Assembly (NCBI GenBank): GCA_026874595.1
Contig: CM049311.1
Coordinates: 37,244,676 to 37,308,675 of the forward strand
Direction: 5' to 3'
DNA: 64,000 nucleotides
From: Sipunculus nudus
Taxonomy: Eukaryota; Annelida; Sipuncula; Golfingiida; Sipunculidae
A model generated the notes under the pieces. The model saw nothing but the letters and a program-made list of their open reading frames with translations, searched no databases and was not told where the DNA came from. Below are positions 47,319-59,215 of this stretch, piece after piece. How positions within the stretch are numbered: position 1 is the first letter of the stretch; the number at the start of each line of letters is the position of its first letter. Position numbers and translations under genes: made by a program.

Positions 47319-49232
47319 AATGGATCCTTTGTGACATTGACACATACAAAAGTGCACCCGACTGTGGACAATCCCCACAGCAAAGACACTATGGAAACTA
47401 TCAATGAAGGTGTTGGACATGAAAACGTAACAATCTGGGCTGACAAGAACACATACGAGTCACATGCAACATTAACACCAGGCCCTGTACGGGTTCCTCG
47501 AACTGATTCACATGCTACCATAACACAGGGTCCTGTGCTGCTCCAGCCAGAGGCTACTAAATATGGCAGCATAAACTGCAACAGCAGTAGGGACAGCTCA
47601 GTTGGCCCTGAAGTTGAAAATAACGGCTGCAATCAGCCTGGTAAATCTGAGGTGGCGATAGATTTTTCTAACATCAATGACGCAGCCTCAGCCTCAACGA
47701 CATCTGCCTCACCGAGCTCAAAACCGATGATTTCAAACCAGAAGGATAATACAATAGGTTTCTATAAAAGTGCACCTTATCGAAGACTTGAGCATCCAGC
47801 TGATAAAAGCCTCTTCTTGGCATTCCTTGGAGGAATTGTATTTTTGATACTCGCTCTTGTGATTATGTGCCCTGCTTTAGCCCTGGTTATTATTTTGTTA
47901 CCATTAGGTATGATTATTAAGTCATGTTTAATGTGCTGCTGTTGTTGTAAGTCTGGAAAACCTTGTCAATATTGTTGCTCAAACTTGCTGAATCATTCAG
48001 AAACCTTCTGGTTGCATGACAGCCAATTCAACAAGATGGTAACACAAAGCCTCATCACATTAGAGCAAGGTTTAGATTTTGGACGTATTCGTGATTTAGT
48101 GAACGCGCGTATGATATCTGCTGAGAATAAAAGTGGTAGCAAACTATACCCTAGGTTTACGCAGAGGTTGATTCCATTAAATTCAGGGTATGCCTGGGTC
48201 CAAGACACTAGCTTCAACATTGACAAACATTTCTTTGCTATGCCTAGCAATATAAAATCTCAGGAAGACTTGCAAAAGCACATAGGTCAGTTAGCAACGC
48301 AAGATATGCCAAGTGATAAGCCGTTATGGGAACTACACATACTCTCAGATTTTGGAGAGGAAAAAGATACAATCATCCTGTTTCGTCTTCATCCATCAGT
48401 GTGTGATGGCATCACTTGTATTCAGATACTTCTGGCATCACTCACAGATAACCAGCCTGGCATTGGTTTAAAAATTCGCTTCGGCAGGACTGCCTACTTA
48501 TTCAACATGCTGAGGAGTTTTGTGATTGGACCGTTAGTGTTCCTGCAAAAAAGTCTATTTGCAAAACGAGATGTGAACGTGCTGCATGGTCCAAAGCTGT
48601 CTGGTGAGAAAGTGGTCGCGTGGTCAGAGCCGTTCAACTATGGGGCTGCTTACAGGACTAAACAGGTTACCAGAACAGCGCTGAATGACGTATTGTTATC
48701 AGCTACAGCCGGGTGTCTCAGGACATGCATGCAGGTGCAAGGCGTACCAAACCCGTTTGATATTATAGCCAACATTCCAGTTGATCTACGCTCATATGGC
48801 TCAAATATACACATGGGAGTCGAGTTCACACTGGTCCCTGTCACAATACCCACCAACACGGAAGGTGCTATTCCAAGACTCTGGCAAGTCCGTCATTTCA
48901 TGGATGACCTAAAAAATTCTGTAGATCCGGCAGTTATGTACGGCACTTTGTGGGTCTTACTTAATATGCTACCGGAGTGTTTAACACAGAAAATTTTCCA
49001 TTCTACCTACAGTAAGGCATCTTGTTTGATTTCTAACCTCCAAGGACCGGAAACTTTACTTACATTTGGATCTCGAGAGATCAAGAACATGATGTACTGG
49101 TTACCCCCAGCTGGAGACAGTAGTCTGTCAATATCATTCTTGTCCTATGCAGATGAAATTCGCATGGCTGTGATTGCTGACAGAGATGTACTTCCTAACC
49201 CAGAAATACTCACCAAGGATTTCATATTTCAG
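47319..49232 (+). CDS. Large internal exon of a WS/DGAT-family (WSD1-like) O-acyltransferase
   Basis: One open frame runs through the exon; numbering here starts at the Val codon at 47331. Residues 1-150 are polar, Ser/Thr-rich and probably disordered. Residues 161-196 are strongly hydrophobic, with prolines at 181 and 191, suggesting a membrane segment or hairpin. A cluster of nine Cys follows at 199-216. Residues about 225-634 match the wax ester synthase/acyl-CoA:diacylglycerol acyltransferase fold: PLWELHIL (331-338), HPSVCDG (354-360, in place of HHxxxDG), LNDVLL (451-456), NIPVDLRS (481-488), SNLQGPE (568-574) and a SLSISFLSYADEIRMAV stretch (598-614). The family joins acyl-CoA to fatty alcohols or diacylglycerol at ER or lipid-droplet membranes. 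An acceptor (TTTCTTTTCATTTCAG, ending 47318) and a donor (CAG/GTAAGC at 49233) bound the exon, both in phase 0. An ATG at 47391 could be the start if this is the first coding exon; otherwise the frame continues from an upstream exon. Read past the donor, the frame stops at 49301. Flanking exons were not found. Loss of the second His makes ordinary catalysis doubtful. Confidence 0.88.
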
Positions 49233-49238
49233 GTAAGC
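49230..49238 (+). promoter_or_regulatory. Splice donor of the acyltransferase exon
   Basis: CAG/GTAAGC follows the FIFQ codons (residues 631-634). Family similarity fades right after this point, and the read-through frame adds only 22 unrelated residues before a stop. Confidence 0.75.
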
Positions 49239-50667
49239 CTTTTATATCGAACTAAGAATCACATTTATCAGCAAAGCCAGATGTACTTGCTTAGGATTTA
49301 AAATTATACTAATTAGGATATATTTAAGGCAAGGTCAATATTCATAATCTTACCTATTATTGGGGAACACTTGAAACAGGAAAGATATCATATTCCAGGT
49401 AAGCCAGAAAAAAAAATAAGAATTTCTTATTTCAGGTAATACAAAGGATAAAACATAAGCAAGGAATAGTAAGGAACCACAAATACATGACTATATTTGA
49501 CTGGTCAAATTCTTTATGCCCTCCAGGCAGTCTTACATATTTGATCTAGAATTACCACCAGGTATGCTCAAGCAGTCAAGTAAAACAAATGTACACAAAT
49601 CATTTGATTGGGTAAATTGCCTTGTTCATTATTCATGAGATAGATTGCAGAGCAGCTCGCTGAATCAAGGTCTGTGAAAACATAGCTACCAAAGACTTGA
49701 TAATATGAAGATTAGTCAGCTGAATGTGATTTCTACTTTATAATAAATCTTCTGTCAGAGTCACCTCACCTTGCCTCAGGTTGTAGTTATTATCACAACA
49801 ACTAACATCACATGCATGTAGGTTAGAATGGGGACTGATGTATATTTAAACCAACGATGCACTCACGGGTACCTTAAAGTCAAAGTCGCATTGATGATTT
49901 TGTAAAACCTGGATATGACACTGTGGAACACTTACAAGTGTATTTGTCAAAGCACTGATGCATTGTGTAAACAGCAACATGTGTTTGACTTAATTTTCAT
50001 GTGGAGCCAAATAGCACACAAAGGACCCCAAACCATCTTATGACTCACAACTTATCTGGGAAATATACTCAGTTTTATTGAAGATGCTTATGGTTCTGAT
50101 GTTCTCTGCAAGACGGTTGTGCCAATGTATATAATAATGTGGAAGTTTGAGATTTATTTCTTGTATAGCTACTCATTCATGGACACATTTAATCTAATAA
50201 TGAAAAACTTGAGAGTCCAAAAAGTAGTAAAATATGAAAGCAGGATTTATTAAAAATTCATTAATGCCATATCAGGTAATTAATTATTGTAGTTTTTAAT
50301 GAAATTATACAGGAATACAAAGTATAGCAAGATTATTTAAATCCTTTGGGTACAGGATTATGTAACAAATTATAACAGAAAAATAATGCTGTGTTTTGCC
50401 TACAAACCAAAATCAGAACGCTTAAATCATTAAATTGACAGGACCAGTGTTTTGTAATGGTTATTGTGCCGCTGTGCTTTAAATGTTTAATGTTGGTGCA
50501 GAGATGTTTAATGAACTGCAAGATGGATGTTTTGTTCAAGTGAGTAATGGCAATGCAACATGACATTAACATGTGTAAGGCGAAAAATCAGTGTCGAACT
50601 CATCATGCAATCACGTAATCATGGTATGTAAAGCTTCTTTGGAAACATATTTAAAGTGTAAAGAGGA
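49233..50667. other. Non-coding DNA downstream of the exon, probable intron start
   Basis: No continuing exon of the acyltransferase is visible. Two further donor-like CAG/GTAA sites lie at 49399 and 49436 in a context resembling the real donor (see findings). The rest is AT-rich unique sequence. Confidence 0.45.
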
Positions 50668-53600
50668 CAAGATAAGTGAAGGTATAGGGAAGGTTTTGAT
50701 TATTATGGTACAAGGAGGTCAGGATTGATTAAAGTACAAGGAGGTCAGGATTGATTAAAGTACAATGAGGTCAGGATGATTAAAGTACAATGAGGTCAGG
50801 ATTGATTAAAGTACAATGAGGTCAGGATGATTAAAGTACAATAAGGTCAGGATGTTTAAGGTACAAGGAGGTCAGGATGATTAAAGTACAATGAGGTCAG
50901 GATGTTTAAGGTACAAGGAGGTCAGGATGATTAAGGTACAAGGAGGTCAGGATGATTAAAGTACAATGAGGTCAGGATGTTTAAGGTACAAGGAGGTCAG
51001 GATGTTTAAGGTACAAGGAGGTCAGGATTGATTAAAGTACAATGAGGTCAGGATGTTTAAGGTACAAGGAGGTCAGGATGATTAAGGTACAAGGAGGTCA
51101 GGATTGATTAAAGTACAATAAGGTCAGGATGTTTAAGGTACAAGGAGGTCAGGATGATTTAAGTACAATGAGGTCAGGATGTTTAAGATACAAGGAGGTC
51201 AGGATGATTAAAGTACAATGAGGTCAGGATGTTTAAGGTACAAGGATGTCAGGATGATTAAAGTACAATGAGGTCAGGATGTTTAAGGTACAGTGAGGTC
51301 AGGATGATTAAAGTACAATGAGGTCAGGATGTTTAAGGTACAAGGAGGTCAGGATGATTAAGGTACAAGGAGGTCAGGATGATAAAAGTACAATGAGGTC
51401 AGGATGTTTAAGGTATAAAAAGGTTTTGATTATTATGGTACAAGGAGGTCAGGATTGATTAAAGTACAAGGAGGTCAGGATTGATTAAAGTACAATGAGG
51501 TCAGGATGATTAAAGTACAATGAGGTCAGGATTGATAAAAGTACAATGAGGTCAGGATGATTAAAGTACAATGAGGTCAGGATGTTTAAGGTACAAGGAG
51601 GTCAGGATGATTAAAGTACAATGAGGTCAGGATGTTTAAGGTACAAGGAGGTCAGGATGATAAAGGTACAAGGAGGTCAGGATGATTAAAGTACAATGAG
51701 GTCAGGATGTTTAAGGTACAAGGAGGTCAGGATGTTTAAGGTACAAGGAGGTCAGGATTGATTAAAGTACAATGAGGTCAGGATGTTTAAGGTACAAGGA
51801 GGTCAGGATGATTAAAGTACAATGAGGTCAGGATGTTCAAGGTACAAGGAGGTCAGGATGATAAAGGTACAAGGAGGTCAGGATTGATTAAAGTACAATA
51901 AGGTCAGGATGTTTAAGGTACAAGGAGGTCATGATGATTAAAGTACAAGGAGGTCAGGATGATTAAAGTACAATGAGGTCAGGATGTTTAAGATACAAGG
52001 AGGTCGGGATGATTAAAGTACAATGAGGTCAGGATGCTTAAGGTACAAGGAGGTCAGGATGTTTAAGGTACAAGGATGTCAGGATGATTAAAGTACAATG
52101 AGGTCAGGATGATTAAAGTACAATGAGGTCAGGATGATTAAAGTACAAGGAGGTCAGGATGTTTAAGGTACAAGGATGTCAGGATGATTAAAGTACAATG
52201 AGGTCAGGATGTTTAAGGTACAATGAGGTCAGGATGATTAAAGTACAATGAGGTCAGGATGTTTAAGGTACAAGGAGGTCAGGATGATTAAGGTACAAGG
52301 AGGTCAGGATGATAAAAGTACAATGAGGTCAGGATGTTTAAGGTATAGGGAAGGTTTTGATTATTATGGTACAAGGAGGTCAGGATTGATTAAAGTACAA
52401 GGAGGTCAGGATTGATTAAAGTACAATGAGGTCAGGATGATTAAAGTACAATGAGGTCAGGATGATTAAAGTACAAGGAGGTCAGGATGATTAAAGGACA
52501 ATGAGGTCAGGATGTTTAAGGTACAAGGAGGTCAGGATGTTTAAGGTACAAGGAGGTCAGGATTGATTATAGTACAATGAGGTCAGGATGTTTAAGGTAC
52601 AAGGAGGTCAGGATGATTAAAGTACAATGAGGTCAGGATGTTTAAGGTACAAGGAGGTCAGGATGATTAAAGTACAATGAGGTCAGGATGTTTAAGGTAC
52701 AAGGAGGTCAGGATGATTAAGGTACAAGGAGGTCAGGATTGATTAAAGTACAATAAGGTCAGGATGTTTAAGGTACAAGGAGGTCATGATGATTAAAGTA
52801 CAATGAGGTCAGGATGTTTAAGATACAAGGAGGTCAGGATGATTAAAGTACAATGAGGTCAGGATGCTTAAGGTACAAGGAGGTCAGGATGTTTAAGGTA
52901 CAAGGAGGTCAGGATGTTTAAGGTACAAGGAGGTCAGGATGTTTAAGGTACAAGGAGGTCAGGATTGATTAAAGTACAATGAGATCAGGATGTTTAAGGT
53001 ACAAGGAGGTCAGGATGATTAATGTACAATGAGGTCAGGATGTTTAAGGTACAAGGAGGTCAGGATGATTAATGTACAATGAGGTCAGGATGTTTAAGGT
53101 ACAAGAAGGTCAGGATGATTAATGTACAATGAGGTCAGGATGTTTAAGGTACAAGGAGGTCAGGATTGATTAAAGTACAATGAGGTCAGGATGTTTAAGG
53201 TACAAGAAGGTCAGGATGATTAATGTACAATGAGGTCAGGATGTTTAAGGTACAAGGAGGTAAGGATGATTAAAGTACAATGAGGTCAGGATGTTTAAGG
53301 TACAAGGAGGTCAGGATGATTAAAGTTCAACGAGGTCAGGATGTTTAAAGTACAACGAGGTCAGGATGTTTTAGGTACAAGGAGATCAGGATGATTAAAG
53401 TACAAGGAGGTCAGGATGATTAAAGTACAAGAAGGTCAGGATGATTAATGTACAATGAGGTCAGGATGTTTAAGGTACAAGGAGATCAGGATGATTAAAG
53501 TACAAGAGGTCAGGATGATTAAAGTACAATGAGGATATAGGATGTTTAAGGTACAAGGAGGTCAGGATGATTAAAGGTTAAAGGAGGTCAAGATGATTAA
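50668..53600 (+). repeat. 25-bp minisatellite with higher-order repeats
   Basis: Well over 100 units of about 25 bp, (A/G)GTACAA(G/T)GAGGTCAGGATG + (A/T)TTAA. A junction marker AGGTTTTGATTATTATGGTAC occurs at 50691, 51421 and 52352. The order of unit variants after each marker is largely the same, giving higher-order periods of about 730 and 931 bp. Stops occur in all frames; it is not coding. Confidence 0.97.
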
Positions 53601-54460
53601 GGATTTGCCTATGATGAAAACTAAAATTTGTTCATGGTCGTTCGATATGGTTTAAGTACGGAAGTCATGCTGCAGTTATTTGTCGGGCATGTCCTCTTGG
53701 GGCTCTGTGGCTTGTGGTTGCTGTATATAGTTTCTCCAGTCACCAGTATAGTAAAATGGTGGTGGCTTCTCACAGACTCCTGTGTGGCTTGGTTGGCATC
53801 ATCATGTCTTTCAGCTCCATCAAAATATTCAGAGAATGAATATCCCTGGAGCTTGTTGGATAGTGTAAACTACTTATAAGCTAAGATTAAGGATTAAAGG
53901 AGGTCCTGATGGTAAATGGCACATTGTCAGGATGATAAAGGGTTAAAAGAGGTCAGTATGATAAAGGTTTCAAGAAGGTTCAGATGATTAAGGGTTATAA
54001 AAGGTAATAGATAATTTAGGACACAAGGAGGTTAGGATGAGTAAGGGTTAAAGGAGGTCAGAATAATTAAGGACACATGGAGGTCCAGAAGATAAAGGGT
54101 TAAAGGAGATCAGAATGACTAAGGACACAAGGAGGTCAAGATGTTTAAGGATTAAAGGAGGTCCAGATGGTAAATGGCACAAGAAGGTCAGGGTGGTTAA
54201 GAGTTTAAGGAGGTCAGTATGATAAAAGTTTCAAGGAGGTCAAGATGATTAAGAGCATGGGTAGGTCAAGATGATTAAGGACATGAGGAGGTCAGGATAG
54301 CTAAGAAAACAAGAAGGTACAGATGATTAATAATTAACACAAGGAAGCGAGGTAAGTCACAAGAGGTCAGGATACTAAGAGGTACAGGGAGGTCAGGATG
54401 ATTCATGACAATTAAGTGAAAGGTCAGGATAATCAAGGGTACATGGAGGTAAGGACAACA
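53601..54460 (+). repeat. Degenerate continuation of the 25-bp minisatellite
   Basis: From about 53880, irregular AAGGAGGTCA(G/A)(G/A)ATGATTAAGG words persist with variable spacing. A non-repetitive stretch (about 53610-53880) separates it from the regular array. Confidence 0.75.
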
Positions 54461-56328
54461 GCTCCCACCTCCTTTTCACAACAGGGACCAATTTAAGTTA
54501 TAATGATTTTCTGATCCGAGTCCTGCATGCTGCAGTATGAAATGTCATAGTATCAGCAGCTTGTAACTGGGGCATTTACAGCTCTCATTACTTTGGAGTG
54601 GTAGGCTAGACCAGGTGCCTTGAACATTAGCTTTGTAATTTCACAGTCATTACAAGATGAGACATGCCAGGACAGCAATGACTGTGTAATTATACTTTGC
54701 ATCATACAAGGCTCCTTCTCATCACCGCTTGGTAATTATCTGCACCCTGCTGGCACAGGCCTGTGTTCACTATTTTTTATTTGTCAGCCTGCAATTATGT
54801 TACTATAAATATCACAGAAAAGTAAGTGTTCAAGGGAGTTAGGGGTTCCCAGCCTACCTGAAATCAGGAAAAACCTTGAAAGTTAGATTCCATTTTTCTA
54901 GCCATCAAAAAGTCAGCCATTTTGAGAGAGTCAGTGAATCTGATTAACCCAAATGAGATGTGGCCAGTCTTTTAGTAGAGTCTCATGCCCAAACAGCAAA
55001 GGCACTGGGTGATTGAATAGGTGGTATTTTTGTGTGTGGAATTCTTTGAAATACATCCATAGGTCACATGATTCATCTTGAATTTATAAAATTTATCAGA
55101 GAAAAGTAGACAAATTTTGTCAACAGGAAATGCTGGAATACCTGTAATTGGTGTGATTGATTAGAGTATTAAGAGAAAAAAATTGAAGGAGAAGCTAGTG
55201 GGTTTTATCTAATATGGATGACCAAAATCAGTATCATCCAAATTTATGTTTTCCTCCCTGTCCCCTGTTTACATATTCACTCTGGTGCTCCAGGAATGTA
55301 GTACCACATTGACATATAGACACTATGTTAGCCAACATGGACCTGTGTACCCATTCTTTCAGAAGATAGGGAACCATGGTAATACAAACCTTGGACAGGA
55401 GTCTTCTAAGGTCGTGAAAATCTCTGAATGTTAGAACTGATTTTGATCGATGTATGGATGAAGTACACTATATTCCCCATCTTAAGCTGCAGCTTAATTA
55501 GGCCAACCACCCCAGACCATGCTTGGATAGATGACAGGTTAAGCAAGACAGACCCAACACCCTGCTGGGTTGTCGGGCCAGTTAGCTGTCAGTCTAAATG
55601 AAATGTAACAGCATTAGCTCCTGACACTCCTAGCTGGGCTGGTATCTGTAAAGGCAAATGATACATGGCTATATATGATAATCGTCTTAATGTCATAAGA
55701 GGTTGATGGTGTGGTAATGTAGAGGGAGCACAATTCAACCTATTATTTAATAAGAGCAGTTTATCCTTCAAGAACTTTCAACAACAGTTTGCAGCAGTAC
55801 TTGCCATGAGCCGACCACGACATGAGGAAACCATCTTCAATGCATGGACACAAGTCAATAGCCCCAACCCATTCCCCACTGTAATTGACCTGTCTGGAGC
55901 TAGCACCTGCTTTACATGGACACTGACATTCATGTATGGTTTGCAGTCCTGTCATGAGGGACACCTGAGCCAGAAAAATTGGCAGCCACCATATCAGCAG
56001 TATGCAGTGAAGCTGAATTAACACTGATTACATTAGGAATATACAATAAAATTAAAAATATGACAAAACAATTAATGTTTGCCTGCCAACATATGCCTGT
56101 CATGTTGTACCTTGAAATAGAACTTGTTTCTCATTAACAAACCATGAGTTGTTACACTTTTTGTCTAATTGCAACTAATAAAGGCACCAGACGTTGTACC
56201 TGAATGACTGCTCTTAGATCTCACATTAATTAATGATATATTCGTTTAGGCTTTTTTTGTGTTTTGGTGTTATTCTATTTGTTATAACTACCTCAAACAT
56301 TTAAATTAACCTATGGTTGAACATAATT
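54461..56328. other. Intergenic or intronic, no gene seen
   Basis: Unique AT-rich DNA. The small frames at 55761-56024 (minus) and 55806-56021 (plus) show no recognisable family. No acyltransferase exon was found here. Confidence 0.45.
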
Positions 56329-58057
56329 GTATCCGCCAAAACAGAGTTTTGCGGATACTATGTTTTCAGCTGCATGCCGCCGCCTCCGCTGCCGCGTAGG
56401 TTTCCGGAGAACTCCTCCGTAACCGCTGGGCGGAATTTTACGAAACCCGGGATTATGTTCGGGTCACATGTGAACTGCTGCGCCCCGATTTTGTTTTGAC
56501 CTCTGACCTTTCCTTTGCCCTCTGCGTCAGTTTGTGCGTCTGTTTCCACACATAAACCCACATATCTCGGGATCAGGAAAATTTTTTTGCACAAATGTAG
56601 CCCTTGGAGAGCTTTATAACATACACAAAAAATGGTGGCGCCACCTGCAACCATGTTTGCACAGTGTCCATCTGTTCGTCTGCCTTGGGTTAAAATCACT
56701 CATATCTCTGCATTGACTTGACTAATTCACCTGAAATTTGGCATGCGTATACATCCTGGATAGCTTTTCTGATTTTGTGACAGGTGGCGCCACCTACATT
56801 CACGTTTACGCTGCAGACATCCAAGCTCATATCTCAGGAACCGTTTGACCGATCAGGAAATTTTTTTTGCACAAATGTAGCCCTTGGAGAGCTTTATAAC
56901 ATACACAAAAAATGGTGGTGCCACCTGCAACCATGTTTGCACAGTGTCCAACTGTTTGTCTGCCTTGGGTTAAAATCACTCATATCTCTGCAGTGACTTG
57001 ACTAATTCACCTGAAATTACGCATGCGTATACATCCTGGATAGCTTTTCTGATTTTGTGACAGGTGGCGCCACCTACATTCACGTCTAGCTGCAGACATC
57101 CAAGCTCATATCTCGGGAACCGTTTGACCGATTAGGAAAATTTTTTTGCACAAATGTAGCCCTTGGAGAGCTTTATAACATACGCAAAAAATGGTGGTGC
57201 CACCTGCAACCATGTTTGCACAGTGTCCAACTGTTCGTCTGCCTTGGGTTAAAATCACTCATATCTCTGCAGTGACTTGACTAATTCATCTGAAATTTGG
57301 CATGCGTATACATCCTGGATAGCTTTTCTGATTTTGTGACAGGTGGCGCCACCTACATTCACGTTTACGCTGCAGATATCCAAGCTCATATCTCGGGAAC
57401 CGTTTGACCGATTAGGAAAATTTTTTGCACAAATGTAGCCCTTGGAGAGCTTTATAACATACGCAAAACTGGTGGCGCCACCTGCAGCCATTTTTGCACA
57501 GCTCCTGTCTGTTTGTCTGCCATGGGATAAAATCACTCATATCTCGGCAGCGGTTTGACATATCTGGCTAAAATTTTGCAGGTTTATACATCCCCGACAG
57601 CTCTCTTGATTTTATGACAGGTGGAGCCACCTGCATTCTAGTTTATGCAGCAGACATCCAAGCTCATATCTTGGGAACCATTTGACCGATTGGGCCAAAG
57701 TTTTGCATGTTTATAGTTCTCACATAGCTCTTTATCATACGCAAAACTGGTGCCGTCACCTGCAACCATTTTTGCTCAGCTTCCATCTGATTGTCTGCCA
57801 CGGGCTAAAATCACTCATATACATGTAGTGGTTTGACTTATCTGCCTTAAATTTTGCATATGTATACAACTGGGATGGCTTTCTGGATTTTGTTGTAGGG
57901 GGGGCAACCTTCATACACAATTTGGCTGCAGACATCCATGCTAATATGCAACACTTCACTCTATTTCCCCTTGCCACTTAATCCAGGCCTCACTTCACCC
58001 GTTCCACTCTGATTTAGGCGGATACACGTAGTCGCTTGTCAACTACCCGTATTCTAG
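56329..58057 (+). mobile_element. B element #3, complete
   Basis: The head hairpin is at 56329. TCACATGTGA and TGACCTCTGACCT follow at 56464-56509. About ten palindrome-bearing half-units (GGTGGCGCCACC, GGTGGTGCCACC) run from 56636 to about 57750. The tail is a GTAGTCG/CAACTAC stem, then CCCGTATTCTAG ending 58057. It is about 550 bp longer than B #2 through extra body units, and the retained parts are very similar to B #2. Confidence 0.82.
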
Positions 58058-58074
58058 TTATGTGTATATTTTTA

Positions 58075-59215
58075 AGCAAAAAATATGACAAGATGATTGC
58101 CTGCAAGACAAATTCTGATAAAGCAAAGGCCCACAAGTCAAATGCTTACAAGGAAAATGTTTAAAGATAAAAAAGGCAAGACAGAGGCTGGGAGGACAAA
58201 CGATAAGAAGATGATGAATGGCAAGACATATAATAACAAAACAAAGAATGGCAAGGCAAATAATTACAAGACAAAAAATGACAGGGCAAATAATTACAAG
58301 ACAAAGAATGATGAGGCAAATAATACCAGACAAAGAATGGCAAGGCAAATAATTACAAGACAAAGAATGGCAAGGCAAATAATTACAAGACAAAGAATGG
58401 AAAAACAAATAATTTCAAGACAAAGAATTGCAAGGCAAATTATTCCAAGACAAGGTATGGAGAGGCAAATAATTACAAGACAAAGAATCGGGAGGCAAAT
58501 AATAATAAGACAATAAAAGACAAGACAAATAATAAAAAGACAAAGAATTGCAAGATAAATATTTACAAGACTAAGAATGGCAAGGCAAATTATTACAAGA
58601 CAAAAAATGACAGGGCAAATAATTAAAAGACAAAGAATGATGAGGCATATAAAAAAACAGATAAAGAATTGCAAGGCAAATAATTACAAGGAATAGAGAG
58701 TCCAATAATTACAAGACAAAGAATGGGGAGACAAATAATAATAAGACAAAGAATAGCAAGGCAGATAATAACCAGAGAAACAATGGCAAGGCAAATAATT
58801 ACAAGACAAAAAATGACAGGGCAGATAATTACAAGACAAAGATATGGCAAGGCAAATAAAAAAACAGACAAAGAATGGAAAGGCAAATAACTACAAGACA
58901 AAGAATGCATGGCAAATGGTTACTAGACAAAGTTTGGCAAGACAAATGGTTACATGATGAAGAATGCATTGCAAGACAAAGAAAGCATGACAAGACCGAT
59001 GATTACAAGACAAAGAATGGCAAGACAAAGGCTGGCAAGAAAAAGAATGGCAAGACAAAGGCTGACAAGAAAAAGAATGGCAAGACAAATTATTACTCGA
59101 CAAAGAATAGCAACACAAATGATTACAAGACAAAGAATGGCAAGGCAAATGATTACAAGACAAAGAATGGCAAGACAAAGGCTGACAAAAGATATGATTC
59201 CTAGCAAAAGGGTAG
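58075..59215 (+). repeat. 30-bp minisatellite
   Basis: Unit GCAAGGCAAATAATTACAAG + ACAAAGAATG, with variants (CAAGACAAAGGCTGACAAGA in the 3' part). Because 30 is a multiple of 3, long open frames appear on both strands. Indels shift the frame inside the array (for example near 58325 and 58690), so a protein is unlikely. Confidence 0.95.

Noticed and set aside
47331-47333. GTG at 47331 as a start codon
   Set aside because: It is simply where a permissive ORF caller began. In an animal gene the frame either enters by the acceptor at 47318 or begins at the ATG at 47391.
47315-47632. 105-codon minus-strand frame over the exon start
   Set aside because: It is a shadow of the acyltransferase frame, with no homology of its own.
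50668-53600. CRISPR-like array
   Set aside because: There are no spacers: units are contiguous 25-bp repeats, and the surroundings are eukaryotic.
55761-56024. Small overlapping frames on both strands (71 and 87 codons)
   Set aside because: No recognisable domain, no splice context, and composition like the flanks.
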